Of a stretch of 64,000 nt of DNA, positions 16,655 to 25,503 are shown in pieces; position 1 is the first letter of the stretch, and every line of letters starts with the position of its first letter. Where the stretch lies: assembly GCF_003071365.1 (NCBI RefSeq), contig NZ_CP028960.1, positions 2,772,501-2,836,500 of the forward strand, written 5' to 3'. The position numbers and the translations under genes were made by a program. This stretch comes from Methyloceanibacter sp. wino2. Lineage in GTDB: Bacteria; Pseudomonadota; Alphaproteobacteria; Rhizobiales; Methyloligellaceae. The notes beneath the pieces were generated by a model, which ran no database searches, had not been told where the DNA came from, and saw only the letters and a list, made by a program, of their open reading frames with translations.

Positions 16655-16830
16655 GATGTCAGCGGCAGGTCTCCTGACTCACGGATCGTCGCGTCGGCCT
16701 TGCCTTCCCAGGGTCGTGAAGTCCCCAGTGGCGTCGTTCAGCCGTGCTCACCGTTCACAGTTGCGGGGGCAGCCACGGGATTGTCGTCTCGATGACGCGA
16801 GACAGGACGCACCGTGTTCCCTCTTAGTCT
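16655..16830 (-). promoter_or_regulatory. Cobalamin (B12) riboswitch
   Basis: On the minus strand the conserved cobalamin-riboswitch elements occur in the right order: GGGAACACGGTG with TCC, then GGCTGCCCCCGCAACTGTGA, GCCACTG, GGGAAGGC, and the B12 box AGTCAGGAGACCTGCC (16664-16679). The spacing fits the family. It lies about 180 nt upstream of the first gene of the CbiM-type operon and should repress it when adenosylcobalamin is plentiful. This ties the transporter to cobalt supply for B12 synthesis. Confidence 0.95.
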
Positions 16831-17209
16831 CGACCAGCAATGATCGAGAACCGTCGACCCTTAGAAAGGGCCGCAAATTTTCGGCAGTGTCAATAGCGCT
16901 ACGGCGTTTGCGACTGCGACGGAATGTTTCTCGCCGCCAGCGACGGTCTGTGCGGAATGAAGTCGTCGTCTGTTTTCGGCGACGTGATGGTGAGCGCCAT
17001 TTACGCTAGCTGCGCGCCGGGTTGGTCCGCTTCGTCGGTACAAGTGTACCGAGGATCACTGTGTTACGAGTGGGCGATCCTCGGAATACTGGATGATCGA
17101 GGGTACATAGACGTGCAAAAGGCCGGGCGGCTGTCGCTTATGGGGCGGGCTGCCAGATTTGGCTCGGCGGCAGCCACACTCCACAGCCAGACTTCGGCTT
17201 AACCCTCCA
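16831..17209. other. Gene-free stretch with a perfect palindrome
   Basis: About 380 bp between the riboswitch and the monooxygenase stop. Frames here are poor. It contains a perfect 7-bp inverted repeat, CGGTACA-AG-TGTACCG, at 17036-17051, which looks like an operator. The promoter of the riboswitch operon should lie in its left part (minus strand). Confidence 0.5.
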
Positions 17210-17515
17210 CTACACGCCCTTGCTCGTAATCAACTTGGACGGATGGATTGTGGGCTCCTCCGCCAGAAGCGGTGGCACGGTTGCAAAGATCAGCTTCGCG
17301 GCGTCGCCCGTCATGTGCGCGGCGCGCGCGTCTTCGCTCGTGAAAAGATCGACGAGAAAGACACTATCTGGCTCGGCCTCCGAACGGAGGATCAGCCACA
17401 GTGGCGTTCCTTGTTCCTTCTCTACATGGGGCAGCGCTGCGGCGAGGGCCTCTGCCACTTCCGCTCCTTTGCCCGGCTTGGCCTTGAATGGAATGACGCC
17501 GGCGATGTCGCTCAT
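17210..17515 (-). CDS. Antibiotic biosynthesis monooxygenase (ABM) domain protein
   Basis: The 101-aa product starts at 17515 behind AAGGAGATCCCT. It is a single dimeric alpha+beta barrel ABM domain: IPFKAKPGKGAEVAEALAAA, LWLILRSEAEPDSVFLVDLF, and DARAAHMTG near the second half. Family members include cofactor-free quinol oxygenases and small enzymes acting on electrophiles; sequence alone does not fix the reaction. A much longer frame (to 18463) runs antisense to the GlxA gene and is ignored. The gene is divergent from the GlxA-type regulator, which may control it. Confidence 0.85.
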   Translation of the reverse strand: MSDIAGVIPFKAKPGKGAEVAEALAAALPHVEKEQGTPLWLILRSEAEPDSVFLVDLFTSEDARAAHMTGDAAKLIFATVPPLLAEEPTIHPSKLITSKGV

Positions 17516-17704
17516 AGGGATCTCCTTGCTGACTGAAACGGGACGCCGTCCGCCGCGTCCGCGCGAGTTAGGCAGCGCAGCTGCCTCCTTCCGAACAATG
17601 ATCTCGATCCCGGCCGTTGCCACGATGGCGGATTTGCCATAGTTCATGCAAAAATCGCCAAAGGGGTTCAGAAAGTCCGGCGGATTAGGGAGACTGGAGA
17701 CACC

Positions 17705-18682
17705 ATGAAGATCGTTGTCTTGGCGGCGAGCGGGTGTCTTCCCTCGGCCTTCGTAGGCCTGATGGACGTACTGACTCTTGCGCAATGGGCGCCCGCGAAC
17801 AGGCGGCAGTCCGGCCCGGCTTTTGAGATCCTTTCGGCGAGTGCAGACGGGGCGCCAGTGACTGACGGACGGGGGTGTCGCGTCGACGTCATGCGCAGTC
17901 TCGACGAGATTGGGACCTGCGCTGCGGTAATCGTTCCGGGCTTCCTTCCCGATAATGCCCTGCGTCCGCCGTCCATGGCTGGTCTGGCGTCGGTGGCAAC
18001 GTGGCTCCGCGCGGCACATGATAGCGGGGCTCTGGTCTGCGGCTCCTGCAGCGGAAGCTTCCTTTTGGCCGAAGCCGGACTGCTGGACCGGCGTCGGTGT
18101 ACGACGACGTGGTGGTTGCATGAGGAATTCAAGCGCCGCTACCCGCGCGTCCATGCGGTCTGGGCATCTCCCATGATCGAGGACGACCGCATCGCCACCG
18201 CCGGAGGGCCACTGTCCTGGATCGATCTCGCGCTGCATGTCATCCGCCGCCTCATGGGCGCCGAGGCTGCAAGGGCGGCCGCCGACTTCGCCGTCGTCGA
18301 TGCGGCGCCTTCCGCCGGTGCAGCCTATGTCCCCATCGGATATCTCAGCCGGGCGGGGCATTGGCTCGCGGATGCCGAGCACGTCGTGCGTCATGCCGGC
18401 GGGCAACGTATCGGCGCACGCGAACTCGCGCAGCGGCTGGCGACGTCCGAGCGGACGTTGCACCGGCGGCTGACGGAAGCGACGGGTGAATCGCCGAAGC
18501 GCTTCATCGATCGGGTTCGTATCGAGACGGCGCAGACGCTCCTCGAATCCGGACAGCAGTCGGTCAAGGAAATTTCAGCAGCGGTCGGATACGAGGACGA
18601 AAGCAGCTTTCGGCGGCGGTTCAAACGGCTTGTCGGCACGACGCCTGCGGCCTATCGGAATCGGTGCCGCGATCGCCGGTGA
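17705..18682 (+). CDS. GlxA-type AraC family transcriptional regulator
   Basis: The 325-aa protein joins an N-terminal DJ-1/PfpI amidotransferase-like domain (residues 1-190, with the nucleophile-elbow-like CGSCSGSFLLAEAGLLD) to a C-terminal AraC/XylS double helix-turn-helix (about 225-322, with SERTLHRRLTEATGESP and VGYEDESSFRRRFKRLVGTTPAAYR). Such regulators often control catabolism of quaternary amines or other small nitrogen compounds. It diverges from the ABM monooxygenase gene with 189 bp between them, an arrangement that suggests direct control. The effector is unknown. Confidence 0.9.
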   Translation: MKIVVLAASGCLPSAFVGLMDVLTLAQWAPANRRQSGPAFEILSASADGAPVTDGRGCRVDVMRSLDEIGTCAAVIVPGFLPDNALRPPSMAGLASVATWLRAAHDSGALVCGSCSGSFLLAEAGLLDRRRCTTTWWLHEEFKRRYPRVHAVWASPMIEDDRIATAGGPLSWIDLALHVIRRLMGAEAARAAADFAVVDAAPSAGAAYVPIGYLSRAGHWLADAEHVVRHAGGQRIGARELAQRLATSERTLHRRLTEATGESPKRFIDRVRIETAQTLLESGQQSVKEISAAVGYEDESSFRRRFKRLVGTTPAAYRNRCRDRR

Positions 18683-18694
18683 GCCGTTGCAGCA

Positions 18695-19459
18695 CTAAAT
18701 GCCGCTGTCGGAGTCCGAGTAGGGCGTGCCGCCCATGTCGAGGACCTGGCACAAGTCCTTCGCAGCCTCCTCGATCGCTGGAAGGTCATGGCAGCGGAAT
18801 ACGACAAACGTGCCGTAGCCGCTCTCTTTGAAATAGGGGTAGCTGCCGATCCGCACCTTGGGATGGGCAGCCTGTAGCGCTGCAAGAGCTTCGGCGACCT
18901 CGCCCTCGACGGCGTCGACGCGGATGGACCGTGAACTGATCGGGTGGCCGGTATTAAGCCGCTGCACGATGGTCTCCATCATGGCCTGCATGACGCGGGG
19001 GACGCCCGCCATGACCACGACGTTGCCGACGATGTAGCCCGGCGCACCGGAGACCGGGTTCGGTACCAGTTCGGCGCCCTGCGGCAGCCGCGCCATACGG
19101 CGCGTGCCCGGTCCGAGAGCAGCGCCGGGAAAGCAGTCCTCCATTGCCTTGACGGCTCTGGGGTCGTCTTCGACCAACGGCACCCCAAAAGCACTGGCGA
19201 TCGCATCGGTGGTGACGTCGTCATGCGTGGGTCCGATGCCGCCGGTGGTCAGGACATAGGAGAAACGCCCGCGCAGGCCGTTGACCGCGCTGGCTATCTC
19301 GGTGACGACGTCGGGAACGATGCGCACCTCGCACAATGTGATGCCGGCGCTGTCCAGGCGGCCGGCGATGTAGGAGATGTTTTCGTCGCGGGTCCGGCCC
19401 GAAAGAATTTCCTCGCCGATAACGACGAGCGCCGCGGTCGTCATGTTGCCGTCAGTCAT
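18695..19459 (-). CDS. CinA-like competence/damage protein (MoCF-binding domain only)
   Basis: The 254-aa product is the molybdopterin-binding-like COG1058 domain, marked by ALVVIGEEILSGRTRDEN at the start, YVLTTGGIGPTHDDVT near residue 70, and GAPGYIVGNVVVMAGVP near 140. In CinA this domain hydrolyses ADP-ribose and is followed by a nicotinamide-nucleotide deamidase domain that is absent here, as in many alphaproteobacteria. The start at 19459 (MTDGN) or 19444 (MTTAAL) cannot be separated. It ends 12 bp from the convergent GlxA gene. Confidence 0.87.
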   Translation of the reverse strand: MTDGNMTTAALVVIGEEILSGRTRDENISYIAGRLDSAGITLCEVRIVPDVVTEIASAVNGLRGRFSYVLTTGGIGPTHDDVTTDAIASAFGVPLVEDDPRAVKAMEDCFPGAALGPGTRRMARLPQGAELVPNPVSGAPGYIVGNVVVMAGVPRVMQAMMETIVQRLNTGHPISSRSIRVDAVEGEVAEALAALQAAHPKVRIGSYPYFKESGYGTFVVFRCHDLPAIEEAAKDLCQVLDMGGTPYSDSDSGI

Positions 19460-19585
19460 TGCCCAGGGTCCCGTTTTCCTCCATGGAGGGCGTCGAGACA
19501 CTATAGACCAACTGGTACACTCGCATAGGTCATTGGTGGCGGATGCCCCCACCGGGAGTGACGATTCGCAATAAAGGCAGCGCAG

Positions 19586-20115
19586 ATGCTGAGAGTTCGA
19601 GACGCCGTGGAGCTGGACTTCCCGCGTATCCATCAGATCATCAATGACGCCATCGAGAACACGACAGCTAACTGGGACCTCGAGCCTTCCAGCGCCACGG
19701 ACCGCAAAGCCTGGCTCGATGCCCGCAGGGAGAAGGATCTGCCGGTGCTGGTCGCCGACCGCGACGGTGCCGTGATCGGGTTCGCATCGTTCGGTTTCTT
19801 TCGGCCCTTCCAGGGCTTTCGGCACACCGTCGAGCATTCGATCTATGTCGCCCCCGGGCGCAGCGGCAGGGGGCGGGACGGGCGCTTCTTGCCGCTCTGA
19901 TTGCCGAGGCGGAAACGCGCCGGATGCATGCCATCGTTGCCGGGATAGAAGCCGCCAACGTGCCGTCGCTTGCCTTGCACCGCGAAGCAGGATTCGAAAT
20001 CGTCGGCCGTCTGCCGGAAGTCGGCCGCAAGTTCGGCCGCTGGCTCGATCTCGTCTTCATGCAAAGGTGCTTGAGTGACGATGCGCCCGGTGGCGACCCT
20101 AAACCGGTACGGTGA
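19586..20115 (+). pseudogene. GNAT N-acetyltransferase, phosphinothricin/amino-acid type, frameshifted
   Basis: Two frames make one protein. The first (19586-19900) gives the GNAT start VRDAVELDFPRIHQIINDAI and HSIYVAPGRSGRG. The second (to 20115) gives ETRRMHAIVAGIEAANVPS, ALHREAGFEIVG and GRWLDLVFMQ, the usual end of Pat/MnaT-type acetyltransferases. The break is at the run of five G at 19869-19873; one more G would read straight through as RGAGRALLAALIAEAE, which rebuilds the acetyl-CoA loop. Either the gene is a recent pseudogene or the base is missing from the assembly. The intact enzyme would acetylate phosphinothricin-like amino acids. Confidence 0.85.
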
Positions 20116-20530
20116 AGGTCGTTGCCGTTCCCTTCAGGCAGACTTCTCCGTGTTGATTGGTGACGGTCGTGCGCAGGTCGCAAATCGGTTTGTCGTCGCG
20201 TGCCTTCAGCACCTCGATCCGGCCCGTGATCACATCGCCGACCAGGACAGCCTTGGTGAAGCTCCAGTCGACCTTCAGGAAAACCGTGCCGGGTCCTGGA
20301 AGCTTCTCCGCGACGATGGCGTTGAGGATTCCGGATGTCACGCCGCCCTGGACGATGAGGCCACCGAATATGGAGTTCTTAGCAATCGCCTCGTCGTAGT
20401 GCAGAGGGTTCTTGTCGCCCGTGATCTCTGTGAACAACTCGATGTCCCGCATGCTGATCTCGTTCTTGAGTTCCGCAGACTCGCCGACCCTCGGAGTCGT
20501 CCCTCGGGCCGTCTCTAACCACGCGCTCAT
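20099..20530 (-). CDS. MaoC-like (R)-specific hydratase
   Basis: The 143-aa single hotdog domain has the hydratase-2 motif: DKNPLHYDEAIAKNSIFGGLIVQGG, where Asp and His of the D-x-N-P-x-H motif are the catalytic pair, and VLVGDVITGRIEVLKARDD as the central strands. It hydrates trans-2-enoyl-CoA or a related substrate. Its start overlaps the ribA stop by 4 bp, so the two are translated from one message. That link with flavin synthesis in the organosulfur region is unexplained. Confidence 0.88.
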   Translation of the reverse strand: MSAWLETARGTTPRVGESAELKNEISMRDIELFTEITGDKNPLHYDEAIAKNSIFGGLIVQGGVTSGILNAIVAEKLPGPGTVFLKVDWSFTKAVLVGDVITGRIEVLKARDDKPICDLRTTVTNQHGEVCLKGTATTFTVPV

Positions 20531-21699
20531 ACAGTCCTCCCCATCTGGTCCTGCTCGGTTAGATGTCCACAGCAGGTTCTTTTTGTTTCCAAATACCGGT
20601 TGTTTGTTCCGTTCGGTGCGATCGTGTGGGCCACACGTGATTGAACGACGATCCCGAATTGCGACATCGATTCGAGCTTGTTGGGATTATTGGAAAGCAG
20701 CCGGACAGTTTGGATGCCCAGATCTTTCAGGATCGCGGCTGCCAGCCCGAAGCAGCGGGCGTCGCTTTCCCACCCAAGCGAGTGATTGGCTTCGAGCGTG
20801 TTTTGTCCCCGTTCCTGCAGAAGATAGGCGCGGAGCTTGTTGGTGAGTCCGATGCCCCGTCCTTCCTGCGCGAGATAGAGAAGGACGCCCGAGCCTTCTT
20901 CCGACATGCGCTCGAGTGCACGGCGGAGCTGGGGACCGCAATCGCACCGAAGGCTGCCGAGCACGTCGCCGGTGAAGCAGGCGGAATGCACCCGCACCAG
21001 CGGGGCAGATTGCTTGCTCGGATCGCCGATGATCAGCGCAATGTTGTGCAGTCCGCTCTCGCTATCCCGATAGACGATCGCGCGCGCGACGCTCGCGACG
21101 TCGAGCGGAAGCTCTGTCGTGGCGATGCGCTCGAGGCTCGGAGGCTGGTTGAACTGACCGACGATGTCCTCCCCATCGACGACGGGATAGCCCTTGGTGG
21201 CGTAGCGCTGCGCATCCGCCGTTGTCGTGAGGCCGACAATGAGGGCCGGCAGGAGTTGAGCGTGCTTCGCCAAGTCGACGGCGATATCGCCGTTCATCGG
21301 CACCGCGGTCGGCTCGCCGAGGCGCGTCAGGTGCTGGGGTACGGTCGGGTCCGCCAGTCCGCGTACTTCCTCGGGCGTGAGGCTGGACGGGTCGACGGGA
21401 AAGGCCAGAACCGTCTCCGGCGGGAAGCTGGTATCGTAGCCGAGTGCCCGGGCCCGTCCGGCAGCGAGCAGCAGGGCCGGTTCCTCGATTGCGAGATCTG
21501 TGATCTCCCGCAGGTTCAAGCCAGATGCGGTTTCCGCTGCCAATACGACCAGGGGTCGTCTGCCGTCCACCAGGATGGGCAGGCCATCGCGCAGCGCCGA
21601 CATTGCGTGCCGTACCGAGCGGGCACGCTGCTCCTTAACGAGGTCGAAATACCAAACCTTTTTTTGCCGCATGTTGGTATTTGCGGCCCGGTCAGCCAC
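20527..21699 (-). CDS. ribA: GTP cyclohydrolase II with degenerate N-terminal RibB-like domain
   Basis: The 390-aa protein carries a complete GCHII domain in its second half. The zinc cysteines lie in HSACFTGDVLGSLRCDCGPQ, the catalytic region is YLAQEGRGIGLTNKLRAY, and SNNPNKLESM closes the fold. The first ~200 residues align with the RibB position but lack its DDEDRENEGD active site, as in other alphaproteobacterial RibA proteins. It opens the riboflavin pathway from GTP. The GTG start overlaps the 43-aa ORF upstream by 8 bp; an internal ATG at 21672 (MRQKKVWYF) is the alternative. Operator site A lies about 180 bp upstream. Riboflavin supply for the FMN-dependent monooxygenases nearby is the likely reason for its place. 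Confidence 0.92.
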   Translation of the reverse strand: MADRAANTNMRQKKVWYFDLVKEQRARSVRHAMSALRDGLPILVDGRRPLVVLAAETASGLNLREITDLAIEEPALLLAAGRARALGYDTSFPPETVLAFPVDPSSLTPEEVRGLADPTVPQHLTRLGEPTAVPMNGDIAVDLAKHAQLLPALIVGLTTTADAQRYATKGYPVVDGEDIVGQFNQPPSLERIATTELPLDVASVARAIVYRDSESGLHNIALIIGDPSKQSAPLVRVHSACFTGDVLGSLRCDCGPQLRRALERMSEEGSGVLLYLAQEGRGIGLTNKLRAYLLQERGQNTLEANHSLGWESDARCFGLAAAILKDLGIQTVRLLSNNPNKLESMSQFGIVVQSRVAHTIAPNGTNNRYLETKRTCCGHLTEQDQMGRTV

Positions 21700-21823
21700 G
21701 ACGCTTACGGACGAGTTGAAGATTTCGGGAATAGGTCGGCAGCACGGGTCTAACCTCTGATTTTACCTGCCTTTTGAACGCCGCCACATCGTTGCGCAGC
21801 GGATTGGCCCAGCCGTTCGACAT
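21692..21823 (-). CDS. Small basic 43-aa protein coupled to ribA
   Basis: ATG 21823 follows a strong GGAGGACTCGAA ribosome site and opens a 43-codon frame whose TGA overlaps the ribA GTG by 8 bp (GTGGCTGA). The product (MSNGWANPLRNDVAAFKRQ ... LQLVRKRRG) is basic and without a membrane segment. It is the first frame after operator site A, so it should be made whenever ribA is. It may be a leader that couples translation or a small functional protein. No family is recognised. Confidence 0.55.
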   Translation of the reverse strand: MSNGWANPLRNDVAAFKRQVKSEVRPVLPTYSRNLQLVRKRRG

Positions 21824-21867
21824 TTCGAGTCCTCCCTTCCAGCCTTGACAAAAAGTGACCGGTTGTC

Positions 21868-21897
21868 GCAAGGATAGACCGGTCGGTACATCCTTGC
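21868..21897. promoter_or_regulatory. Operator site A between ribA operon and MFS gene
   Basis: The core ACCG-GT-CGGT (21878-21887) is flanked by perfect outer arms GCAAGGAT (21868-21875) and ATCCTTGC (21890-21897), a 30-bp nested palindrome. A weaker copy, ACCG-GT-TGTC, lies exactly 20 bp away at 21858-21867, on the same helix face. The site lies in the divergent region between the ribA operon and the MFS gene. The same core recurs near other organosulfur genes (see sites B to E). Confidence 0.6.
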
Positions 21898-22002
21898 CAG
21901 AGAAAATCTGGAGGTTTCGTCGACACCGGCGCCGGAAAGGCACCGCAAGACTTTCGTGGGGGAAATCCGAGACCCGGAATAAGCAAAAGGCAGGGTGGGT
22001 CT

Positions 22003-23303
22003 GTGCAAAAGCCAGTTAATTCGAGGGGCGGCGAGTTGGATCACCCGGTGCGAGCGCCCGGGGTGATTGTAGGCGACTCGGGACACACCGAGCTAGCGAA
22101 TTCAGAGAAGCGTCTGTCGACGCTGCTGCTGTTGTGCTTATGCGTGGTCCTTTCCATGACCACGTGGTTCTCGGCCACCGCCGTGATGCCGCAACTGCAG
22201 ACCTATTGGAACGTCACGCCGCAGCAGAGCACGTGGCTCGCCATTTCCGTGCAACTCGGCTTTGCCATCGGCGCGGTCGGCTCGGCCGCGATCAGTCTTT
22301 CGGACCTTGTGTCGCCGCGCGTGCTCATGGCCATTGCTTCGGCCGCGGTCGCGGTCGCCAATCTTGGGCTGTTGGTCGTGCCGGATGCCGATAGCGGCAT
22401 CATCTTGCGGACGATCACCGGCGTATTGCTCGCCGCGGTATACCCGCCGGCCCTCAAACTCATCTCGACGTGGTTTCGCAAGGGACGTGGCGTGGCGCTC
22501 GGCAGCGTCATCGGCGCGTTGACTCTCGGCTCGGCCATGCCCCACGCCATCAACGCGCTCGGCGGACTCGATTGGCGCATCGTCATCGTCACGACGAGCA
22601 TCGCGAGCCTTCTCGCGGCCGTTCTGATGATCACCCTTTTGCGTGAGGGGCCGTACCCCTTCGCGAAGACGAAGTTCGACCCGTCGCAGATCAAGCAGGC
22701 GCTCGCCAACCGGGTCTTTGTATTGGGCACGGTCGGATATCTCGGTCACATGTGGGAGCTGTATGCCATGTGGACCTGGCTCCTCTTCTTCGTGAAGGCG
22801 AGGCTCGCCGCAGGCGACATCGACAGCGGCTACATGGCATCGCTGCTCACGTTCCTAATCATCGCGGCCGGTGCCCCGGCCTGCATCCTCGCCGGCGCTG
22901 CCGCCGACCGCATTGGACGCACGGCCATGACCTTCATCCTGATGGTCATCTCGGGGCCTGCGCCGCCTTTATCGGCTTCACCTTCGACGTCCCCCTGTGG
23001 ATCTTCATGGTTGTCGGCCTGATCTGGGGCGCCACGGTGGTGGCCGATTCCGCTCAGTTCTCAACCATCGTCACCGAAGCCGGCGACCCGCGGCTCGTCG
23101 GCACGGCTCTGACCGTGCAGCTCGGCTCGGGCTACGCGCTCACTGTGCTGGCCATCTGGCTCTTGCCAGCCGTGGAGCACTGGCTTGGCAGTTGGCAGTG
23201 GGTCTTCTTGGTTCTCGTTCCGGGACCGGTGATCGGTGCCATTGCCATGGCGATGCTTCGTCGGTTGCCCGAGGCGACCCAGATCGCCCATGGGCGCCGA
23301 TAG
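22003..23303 (+). pseudogene. MFS transporter, frameshifted
   Basis: Two frames form a 12-helix major facilitator. The first (GTG at 22003) gives helices 1 to about 9, starting STLLLLCLCVVLSMTTWF, with SLSDLVSPRVLMA and STWFRKGRGVALGSVIGALT. The second frame gives AAFIGFTFDVPLWIFMVVG and on to RRLPEATQIAHGRR. The break lies at GGGG, 22953-22956; one extra G restores ILMVISGACAAFIGF. Members of this kind move small organic anions or drugs across the inner membrane. It diverges from the ribA operon over operator site A and precedes the FMN reductase and SfnG genes, so export or uptake of an organosulfur compound is a reasonable guess. Confidence 0.85.
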
Positions 23304-23550
23304 CTGAATCAGGGGGCCGGCCGATCGTTCGGCAGGCCCCGGCAAGGGAAGAAGCGAACGTGTTGCGGCTTCTCGCAAGGGACTTGGTGGCGAGCATCCG
23401 CGCACGGCGCGGATCTCTCGGAGGTCGAAAAGATTGCGCTGGAACAGTGTCTTACATGGGCCGGTGTGTCGCGGGCGACCGCACAAAAGGTATTTTTTTG
23501 GTTATGGGCGATTTCCGGTTGCGCAAAACCAATCGAAACGGCACGATGGA

Positions 23551-23568
23551 TGGACCGGTCGGTATAAT
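23551..23568 (+). promoter_or_regulatory. Operator site B with overlapping TATAAT
   Basis: TGG-ACCG-GT-CGGT-ATA (core 23554-23563) has the same core as site A. A perfect -10 hexamer TATAAT (23563-23568) overlaps its right arm. The FMN reductase start is 32 bp downstream. No convincing -35 box is seen, which fits a regulated promoter. Binding here would block polymerase directly. Confidence 0.6.
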
Positions 23569-23599
23569 AATTTAATGAGCCGGATTGGGGAGTGAGGAA

Positions 23600-24166
23600 A
23601 TGTGCCTGATTGTCACGGTGAACGGCAGCCCGAAGGACGGCGGTCGCACGGGCGCAATATTACGCGAGACAGCAGAGGCGGTGCGCCGGCGCGTAGATGG
23701 CGCGCGCATCGAAGAGGTTAGCCTCGCGCTGGACTGGAAAGAAATCTTTTCAGGCCTCTGGCGCCCGCAGATTTCTGAACGCGCTGAAGAGGTTGTGTGC
23801 CGTGCCGAACAGGCCGACCTCCTGATTATCGGTTCGCCCATTTACCGGGCCAGCTACACGGGCGTGCTGAAGCATTATTTCGACCTCGTCGATCGCGACG
23901 TGATGTCGGGCAAGAAGGCGATTCTTGCCGCAACGGGCGGATCGCAGATGCACTGGCTCGCATTGGAGCACCAGTTCCGTCCTCTGATGGGCTTCTTCAA
24001 CATTCAAACGGTCCCGACCGCTTTGTACGGCGTCGAGGGCGATTTCGACGGCGTCGAGATTCGCAGCGAGACGCTTCGCGCGCTGATCGACCGCGCCGCA
24101 TTCGAGGCGGCGGAGCTGCTGAATGCCTCCGCAGCGTCGGAGGAAGCCGTCGAGGCTGCACAATGA
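23600..24166 (+). CDS. NAD(P)H-dependent FMN reductase, MsuE/SfnF-like
   Basis: The 188-aa flavodoxin-like protein begins CLIVTVNGSPKDGGRTGAI, with the FMN phosphate loop, and has the second flavin loop GSPIYRASYTGVLKHYFDLVD near residue 80, followed by KKAILAATGGSQMH. This is the SsuE/MsuE/SfnF group that supplies reduced FMN to two-component monooxygenases. ATG 23600 is preferred (GAGTGAGGA upstream) to a TTG at 23585. Its stop overlaps the start of the sfnG-like gene (ATGA), and operator site B covers its promoter. Reductase and oxygenase are thus made together. Confidence 0.9.
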   Translation: MCLIVTVNGSPKDGGRTGAILRETAEAVRRRVDGARIEEVSLALDWKEIFSGLWRPQISERAEEVVCRAEQADLLIIGSPIYRASYTGVLKHYFDLVDRDVMSGKKAILAATGGSQMHWLALEHQFRPLMGFFNIQTVPTALYGVEGDFDGVEIRSETLRALIDRAAFEAAELLNASAASEEAVEAAQ

Positions 24167-25503
24167 GCCAGCTCAGCCACAAAGACTATCATGAGCACGG
24201 GGGCATGAAGTTCGCCCATTGGGTGCCGAATGTGAGCGGTGGTCTCGTCGTCAGCCGTATTCCGCAGCGGACGGACTGGGGGCTCGAGTACAACGTCAAG
24301 CTCGCCAAGATCGCGGAGGAGGCGGGGTTCGAATATGCCCTCACGCAGGTCCGGCTCATGGGGAGCTATGGTGCGGAGTACCAGCATGACTCCATCATGT
24401 TCTCTGCCGCCATTCTCTCCGCGACGCGGCGGCTGAAGATCATCTCTGCGATCATTCCCGGAATCTTCCACCCCATCGTCGTCGCCAAGCAGGGCGCGAC
24501 GGCCGATCAGATCTTCAATGGACGCTGGTCGATCCATGTGGCGAGCGGCTGGAACCGGGAGGAGTTCGACGCTCTCGGCGTACCGTTTCTGGACCACGAC
24601 GAGCGCTATGCGCGCTCTCGGGAGTTCGTCGAGATTCTGCGCGGCGCCTGGACCACGGACAATTTTTCGTACGACGGCAAATACTGGCAGATCAAAAACT
24701 TCACGCTCCAGCCGAAGCCGCTGGCGCTGCCGGACCGGCCGATGCCCGACGTCTTCCAGGGCGGCAATTCGACCGCGGCCCAGGAGATGGCCGCCGCTGT
24801 CTCCGACTGGTACTTCATGAACGGCAACACGCCCGACAATCTCAAGCGGCAGATCGACAATATCCGGGGTATGGCGGCCGAGCGCGGCCGTACCGTTCGC
24901 CATGCTGTAAATGCCTTCGTCATCGCCCGGGAAACCGAGAAAGAGGCGCACGAAGAGCTCAAGCGGATCATCAACAACGCCGACGACGAGGCGGTCGAGA
25001 AATTCCGCATCTCGGTCAAGGAGGCCGGGCAGGCGACCAAGGACCGAGAGGGTATGTGGACCGATTCGGCCCGCCGCGACCTCGTCCAATACAATGACGG
25101 CTTCAAGACGGATCTGATCGGGACGCCCGAGCAAATCGCCGAACGCATCCACGCGCTGCGCAAGATCGGCGTCGACATGATCCTGTGCGGCTTCCTGCAC
25201 TTTCACGAGGACACGCAGTATTTCGGCGAACGGATCATCCCGCTCGTCCGTGCTCTCGAGCAGGCTGAAGGCGGCGCTGCGCACGCTGCCGAAGAGTCCG
25301 AGTTCTCCGCCACGCCGCGTCTCGTCGCGCAGAACCCGTCCCCGACGCCACTGGAAGGGGGCGGCCATGAGCGACGACAGAAAGGTGGAGCACGTGTCTT
25401 TCCCGTCGATCAAGCGCGCGATCAGCAGCGCCGAGGAGATCATCGAGGAAGCCCGCAACGGCCGGATGTTCATCCTGGTGGACGACGAGGATCGCGAGAA
25501 TGA
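24163..25503 (+). CDS. sfnG: FMNH2-dependent dimethyl sulfone monooxygenase, SfnG-like
   Basis: The first ~370 residues match the SfnG family of bacterial-luciferase-like monooxygenases: KFAHWVPNVSGGLVVSRIPQ, GFEYALTQVRLMGSYGAE, NGRWSIHVASGWNREEFDALG, VFQGGNSTAAQEMAA and DLVQYNDGFKTDLIGTPEQ. SfnG splits dimethyl sulfone into methanesulfinate and formaldehyde with FMNH2 and O2. The frame then runs 133 nt past the start of the next gene. One more G in the run at 25357-25361 would end the protein at the TGA of an ATGA overlap (25368-25370), the usual arrangement in this operon, so the last ~45 residues are probably an artefact. Confidence 0.88.
   Translation: MSQLSHKDYHEHGGMKFAHWVPNVSGGLVVSRIPQRTDWGLEYNVKLAKIAEEAGFEYALTQVRLMGSYGAEYQHDSIMFSAAILSATRRLKIISAIIPGIFHPIVVAKQGATADQIFNGRWSIHVASGWNREEFDALGVPFLDHDERYARSREFVEILRGAWTTDNFSYDGKYWQIKNFTLQPKPLALPDRPMPDVFQGGNSTAAQEMAAAVSDWYFMNGNTPDNLKRQIDNIRGMAAERGRTVRHAVNAFVIARETEKEAHEELKRIINNADDEAVEKFRISVKEAGQATKDREGMWTDSARRDLVQYNDGFKTDLIGTPEQIAERIHALRKIGVDMILCGFLHFHEDTQYFGERIIPLVRALEQAEGGAAHAAEESEFSATPRLVAQNPSPTPLEGGGHERRQKGGARVFPVDQARDQQRRGDHRGSPQRPDVHPGGRRGSRE

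Noticed and set aside
16924-17202. 92-codon frame beyond the riboswitch
   Set aside because: No ribosome site, no domain, and it spans a perfect palindrome in what looks like regulatory DNA.
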